The notes below the pieces were generated by a model. It was given only the letters and a program-made list of their open reading frames with translations, was not told where the DNA came from and made no database searches. The translations under genes were made by a program, and so were the position numbers. DNA of 37,055 nt from NCBI GenBank assembly GCA_002729595.1, contig PBYL01000352.1, forward strand, positions 1 through 37,055. Direction: 5' to 3'. This DNA comes from Thalassovita sp. (GTDB lineage Bacteria; Bacteroidota; Bacteroidia; Cytophagales; Flammeovirgaceae). This document shows positions 34,660 through 37,055 of the stretch, piece after piece (position 1 is the first letter of the stretch; each line of letters starts with the position of its first letter).

Positions 34660-34689
34660 ATTTAGAAGAAATTTAGAATTCATTTCGTC
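34660..34689 (-). promoter_or_regulatory. Candidate response-regulator site 2 (before PAP2 gene)
   Basis: ATTTAGAA occurs twice, at 34660-34667 and 34671-34678, exactly 11 bp apart, followed at the same step by the weaker ATTTCGTC (34682-34689, 5 of 8). In the gene direction it reads TTCTAAAT-TTC-TTCTAAAT. It lies 28 bp before the PAP2 ATG. This is the clearest of the three sites. Confidence 0.65.
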
Positions 34690-34722
34690 CTACTTCAACC
34701 GATAAATTTTATTAACAAATTG

Positions 34723-36009
34723 CTAGAATTCCACTGAGAATGTGTGGTAATCATTTTCAAAATAGTAGTCAATTTTCCAGTTTTCTCTTTTGGCAATTTC
34801 GTTGACAATGGCAAGCCCCAATCCACTGCTGATCTTATCTTTAGAAGCCATAGAAAAGCGTTGAAATAGCTGTTTAATATCCAAAGCTGCTTTTCCAGAA
34901 TTAGAAAATAAGAGTGTATTTGCTTCCAATTTAATTAAAATGGCACCTTCGGTTTGAGTATGCCTAATGGCATTAGAAAGCAAATTATGAGTAAGTGTTT
35001 CTAATAAAAATGGATTGGTGTTTACTTGAATAGCATTTTCAATATCGCTACAAACAGTAATTTGTTTATCTTCGATATAATCTTCGAAAAGCAATAGAGA
35101 ATTTTCAACATACTCTTTTACACTCAATTCTTCTTGTTCTGTATATTGTTGATTTTCCACTTTTGCTAAAAGCAGTAGGTTTTTGTTGATTCTTGAAAGT
35201 CGCGAAAGAGGCATTTCTATGCTACTCAAAATCTCAGAAATTGCTGGTGTTACATCCTTTTCTTGAAACAATAAATCTAGTTTAGATTTGAGTAAGGCAA
35301 TCGGTGTCTGTAATTCGTGAGAGGCATTTTCGGTAAAAGATTTTTGCAGTTGGTAAGTGTCTACATTTCTTTTCACCAATTGTTCTATGCTGTTATTAAG
35401 TTCTTGAAATTCCTCAATATCTGTTTCTGGTAGTTTGAGTGTGCGATCTTTAGAAAGTTCAAAAGATTGTAAAGATGAAAGAGTCTGATAAAAAGGTTTC
35501 CAAGTATTCTTAGATAATTTACGATTGAGAATAATAAAGCCAACAATCAAAATGGCGAAAAAAACCAAGGTTACTATTGCAACCGCCACGAAAGTCTCAT
35601 CCGATTCTTCAACATTCGTTTCGATGGTTAATTGATATGTTTCGCCATTGATCACCACATAAGAAATGAGTCCGCGAAAACGATCTTCTCCATCGTCTGG
35701 ATCATACTCATTCGTTCTAATCGCTTCGTAAACACTGTCTTGCAAAGAGAAATTATCTTCTACTTTGCTGATAGAAACACCGGGTTGTAGCTCACCCCAT
35801 ATATGATTGATTTTTTCAAGATCGTCTTCGGTAAAAGTTTCTGCTTCTAGTTTGTTTTTGGTGTACTGTAAGGTGAGCCAATTATTCTCATCTAGTTCGG
35901 TAATCCAAATAAAATCTACAACCAGCACATAAGCAGGAATGCTAATTACTAAGATAATTAGTGCATAAATGGTGAAAACTTTAAGTGGTTTATTAAGTAA
36001 TTTGGTCAT
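34723..36009 (-). CDS. Two-component sensor histidine kinase
   Basis: About 428 residues. Numbered from a form three codons longer: transmembrane segment 1 at 13-35, a periplasmic domain of about 105 residues (40-143) rich in Asp/Glu (RTNEYDPDDGEDRFRG), transmembrane segment 2 at about 144-164, a linker, the HisKA dimerisation domain with the phosphorylated His 234 in ASHELQTPIALLKSKLD, and the HATPase domain with N box TLTHNLLSNAIRHT (341-354) and G box SSGLGLAIV (397-405). The ATG at 36009 overlaps the response regulator stop (ATGA), so I chose it over 36018. The acidic sensor loop suggests cation or cationic-peptide sensing as in PhoQ, PmrB or BasS, but this is inference. No HAMP is clear. 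Confidence 0.92.
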   Translation of the reverse strand: MTKLLNKPLKVFTIYALIILVISIPAYVLVVDFIWITELDENNWLTLQYTKNKLEAETFTEDDLEKINHIWGELQPGVSISKVEDNFSLQDSVYEAIRTNEYDPDDGEDRFRGLISYVVINGETYQLTIETNVEESDETFVAVAIVTLVFFAILIVGFIILNRKLSKNTWKPFYQTLSSLQSFELSKDRTLKLPETDIEEFQELNNSIEQLVKRNVDTYQLQKSFTENASHELQTPIALLKSKLDLLFQEKDVTPAISEILSSIEMPLSRLSRINKNLLLLAKVENQQYTEQEELSVKEYVENSLLLFEDYIEDKQITVCSDIENAIQVNTNPFLLETLTHNLLSNAIRHTQTEGAILIKLEANTLLFSNSGKAALDIKQLFQRFSMASKDKISSGLGLAIVNEIAKRENWKIDYYFENDYHTFSVEF

Positions 36010-36680
36010 ATTTCCCACTTGTAACCTGTTCCATAAATTGTTTTAAGATAATCACCATAGCCACATTCTTTCAGTTTCCTTTTCAGGTTTTTTACATGGG
36101 CATAAACAAAATCGTGATTATCGAACATATCTGCAAAATCACCCGATAAATGCTCGGCTAAGGCACTTTTTGAAAGCACTCTGTTTTTGTTGCCAATAAA
36201 AAACAGCAGCAAGTCGTATTCTTTTTTTGTTAGGTTTACTAGGTTATTTTCAATTGTAACTGTCTTTGCTAGCAGATCAATCGATATTTCATTTTGAGTG
36301 ATAATGTTATTGCTATCGAATTGCCTTCTTCTAATCAAAGATTCTATGCGGGCTGCCAACTCTGCTTGGTGAAAAGGTTTCGCTAAGTAATCATCTGCTC
36401 CGAGTTTTAATCCATTTACCTTATCGTCTATAGAGTTTTTGGCTGAAATGATAATAACTCCATCTTGCTTATGCAGCTTTTTTAGCTCGCTTAATAGTGA
36501 TAATCCATCTCCACCGGGAAGCATTAAATCTAGTAAAATACAATCGTAATCATAAGAAGAAATCTTATTTATGGCAGATTTGTAATCCGAAGCCCATTCG
36601 CAAAGATATTGCTCTGTGGTAAGATACTTTACCATATCTTGAGCTAATTCTGATTCGTCTTCAATGATTAATATTTTCAT
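36006..36680 (-). CDS. OmpR/PhoB-family response regulator
   Basis: 224 residues. The receiver domain (1-115) has the acidic pocket EDE (7-9), phosphorylated Asp 51 in ILLDLMLPGGDG, a conserved Ser in IIISAK, and Lys in YLAKPF. The C-terminal winged helix (about 130-224) reads ISIDLLAKTVTIENNLVNLTKKEYDLLLFFIGNKNRVLSKSALAEHL and FVYAHVKNLKRKLKECGYGDYLKTIYGTGYKWEI, standard for OmpR/PhoB. It overlaps its kinase by ATGA. Just before the gene are three half-sites with 11-bp period, the spacing OmpR-type dimers prefer, so it is likely autoregulated. The same sites occur before PAP2 and PepSY/TonB-receptor genes, its predicted targets. Confidence 0.95.
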   Translation of the reverse strand: MKILIIEDESELAQDMVKYLTTEQYLCEWASDYKSAINKISSYDYDCILLDLMLPGGDGLSLLSELKKLHKQDGVIIISAKNSIDDKVNGLKLGADDYLAKPFHQAELAARIESLIRRRQFDSNNIITQNEISIDLLAKTVTIENNLVNLTKKEYDLLLFFIGNKNRVLSKSALAEHLSGDFADMFDNHDFVYAHVKNLKRKLKECGYGDYLKTIYGTGYKWEI

Positions 36681-36700
36681 GCAGGCTAATTAAGCGGGTA

Positions 36701-36730
36701 ATTCTGAATAAATTTAGAATTTATCCAGAA
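36701..36730 (-). promoter_or_regulatory. Candidate response-regulator site 3 (autoregulatory)
   Basis: Three plus-strand half-sites in exact 11-bp register: ATTCTGAA (36701-36708), ATTTAGAA (36712-36719) and ATCCAGAA (36723-36730). Outer copies match the central one at 6 of 8. Only 20 bp separate it from the response regulator ATG, so the leader must be very short or the site must overlap the promoter. Confidence 0.6.
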
Positions 36731-36770
36731 TTACTTTACCTACCAAAAAATTAATCTCTTAGAGTCAATC

Positions 36771-37055
36771 TTACTTTTTCCAATTTTGAAGTCTATCAAG
36801 ATATAAATAGCTCTCAACAAATTCTCTATGTGCAGGGCTTGTCATTATTTCAACTAATTCTAAAGCAGAAACATAACTCGCCAAATTTCCATTTGAAGAC
36901 AGGAATTTTCCATCTTTCACATAGGTTACCTCGTTTTCGTCTTGAACTTTTAAGTTTGGATAGTCTTTTTGAAGTTGCTCTCCACCTCCAATCCAAGTGA
37001 CAATTTTATGCCCATCTGCAACACCAGAAGCACCAATTAATTGAGCACCTCCACA
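36771..37055 (-). CDS. DJ-1/PfpI-family protein (3' part, cut by window edge)
   Basis: Reading leftward from the edge gives 94 codons to a TAA at 36771-36773. The first visible residue is the nucleophile-elbow Cys of CGGAQLIGASGVADGHKIVTWIGG, matching 'iCgGa.lLa.AGlLdGr.aT.h' in DJ-1/PfpI and related class-I amidotransferase-like proteins. Then come DYPNLKVQDENEVTYVKDGKFLSSNGNLASYVSALELVEIM, the 'yv.dg...TS.G..a.id..l.lve' end of the fold. The family includes deglycase-like, isonitrile hydratase and AraC-associated transcription proteins; activity cannot be set from this part. The N-terminal half, including the Glu of the triad, lies outside. Confidence 0.8.
   Translation of the reverse strand, partial: CGGAQLIGASGVADGHKIVTWIGGGEQLQKDYPNLKVQDENEVTYVKDGKFLSSNGNLASYVSALELVEIMTSPAHREFVESYLYLDRLQNWKK

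Noticed and set aside
1-37055. Mobile elements, tRNA or rRNA genes, prophage
   Set aside because: No transposase, integrase, cloverleaf-like sequence or terminal repeats were recognised on reading either strand.

Overview
The window is AT-rich bacterial DNA that reads as Bacteroidota, most likely the order Cytophagales (marine Flammeovirga/Marivirga-like). The evidence is A/T-rich leaders with little Shine-Dalgarno, a clear Bacteroidota -7 box (TAnnTTTG at 9278-9285), many signal peptides ending in AQ, Bacteroidota-type lipoproteins, a TonB-dependent OMP_b-brl_3 receptor, and AraC regulators fused to TPR repeats. No rRNA, tRNA, CRISPR array, insertion sequence or phage gene was seen. It looks like ordinary chromosome carrying many small, locally regulated cassettes.

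Layout. 1-235: start of a large secreted protein running off the left edge (minus). 457-4456: membrane-anchored AraC/TPR regulator divergent from an ankyrin lipoprotein plus acyltransferase pair, with a tandem operator between them. 4832-7921: poorly characterised genes (DUF4304-like protein, lipoprotein with predicted beta-barrel, secreted protein made of six 19-residue repeats, DUF6624 protein). 8027-10658: MFS exporter divergent from a secreted SMP-30-like hydrolase and its HxlR regulator. 10742-17146: secreted unknown, large BNR-propeller protein, purple-acid-phosphatase-like lipoprotein. 17369-19051: arsenic pair (LMW-phosphatase-type arsenate reductase and ACR3 pump) behind an ArsR-like operator, with no ArsR gene here. 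19153-22467: zinc peptidase, small lipoprotein, NhaP2-type antiporter. 22726-24542: SDR reductase plus AraC regulator behind a tandem 18-bp repeat. 24580-30307: carbohydrate locus (AraC, GH43-like, secreted nucleoside-hydrolase-fold protein, GH42). 30402-36680: HD hydrolase, TonB-dependent receptor, PepSY-like lipoprotein, PAP2 phosphatase and an OmpR-type two-component system. 36771-37055: 3' part of a DJ-1/PfpI gene cut by the right edge.

The strongest unexplained signal is in the last block. The same 8-bp element (ATTTAGAA on the plus strand) recurs as direct repeats with an exact 11-bp period in front of the response regulator, the PAP2 gene and the PepSY/TonB-receptor operon. This predicts a compact self-contained envelope regulon of the two-component system. 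Other cassettes also carry their own candidate operators next to the matching regulator family: HxlR inverted repeats, an AraC 23-bp-spaced tandem repeat, an AraC/TPR 20-bp-spaced tandem repeat, and a periodic ATATCA array by the GH43 gene. All functional assignments are made by reading motifs; no database search was run.
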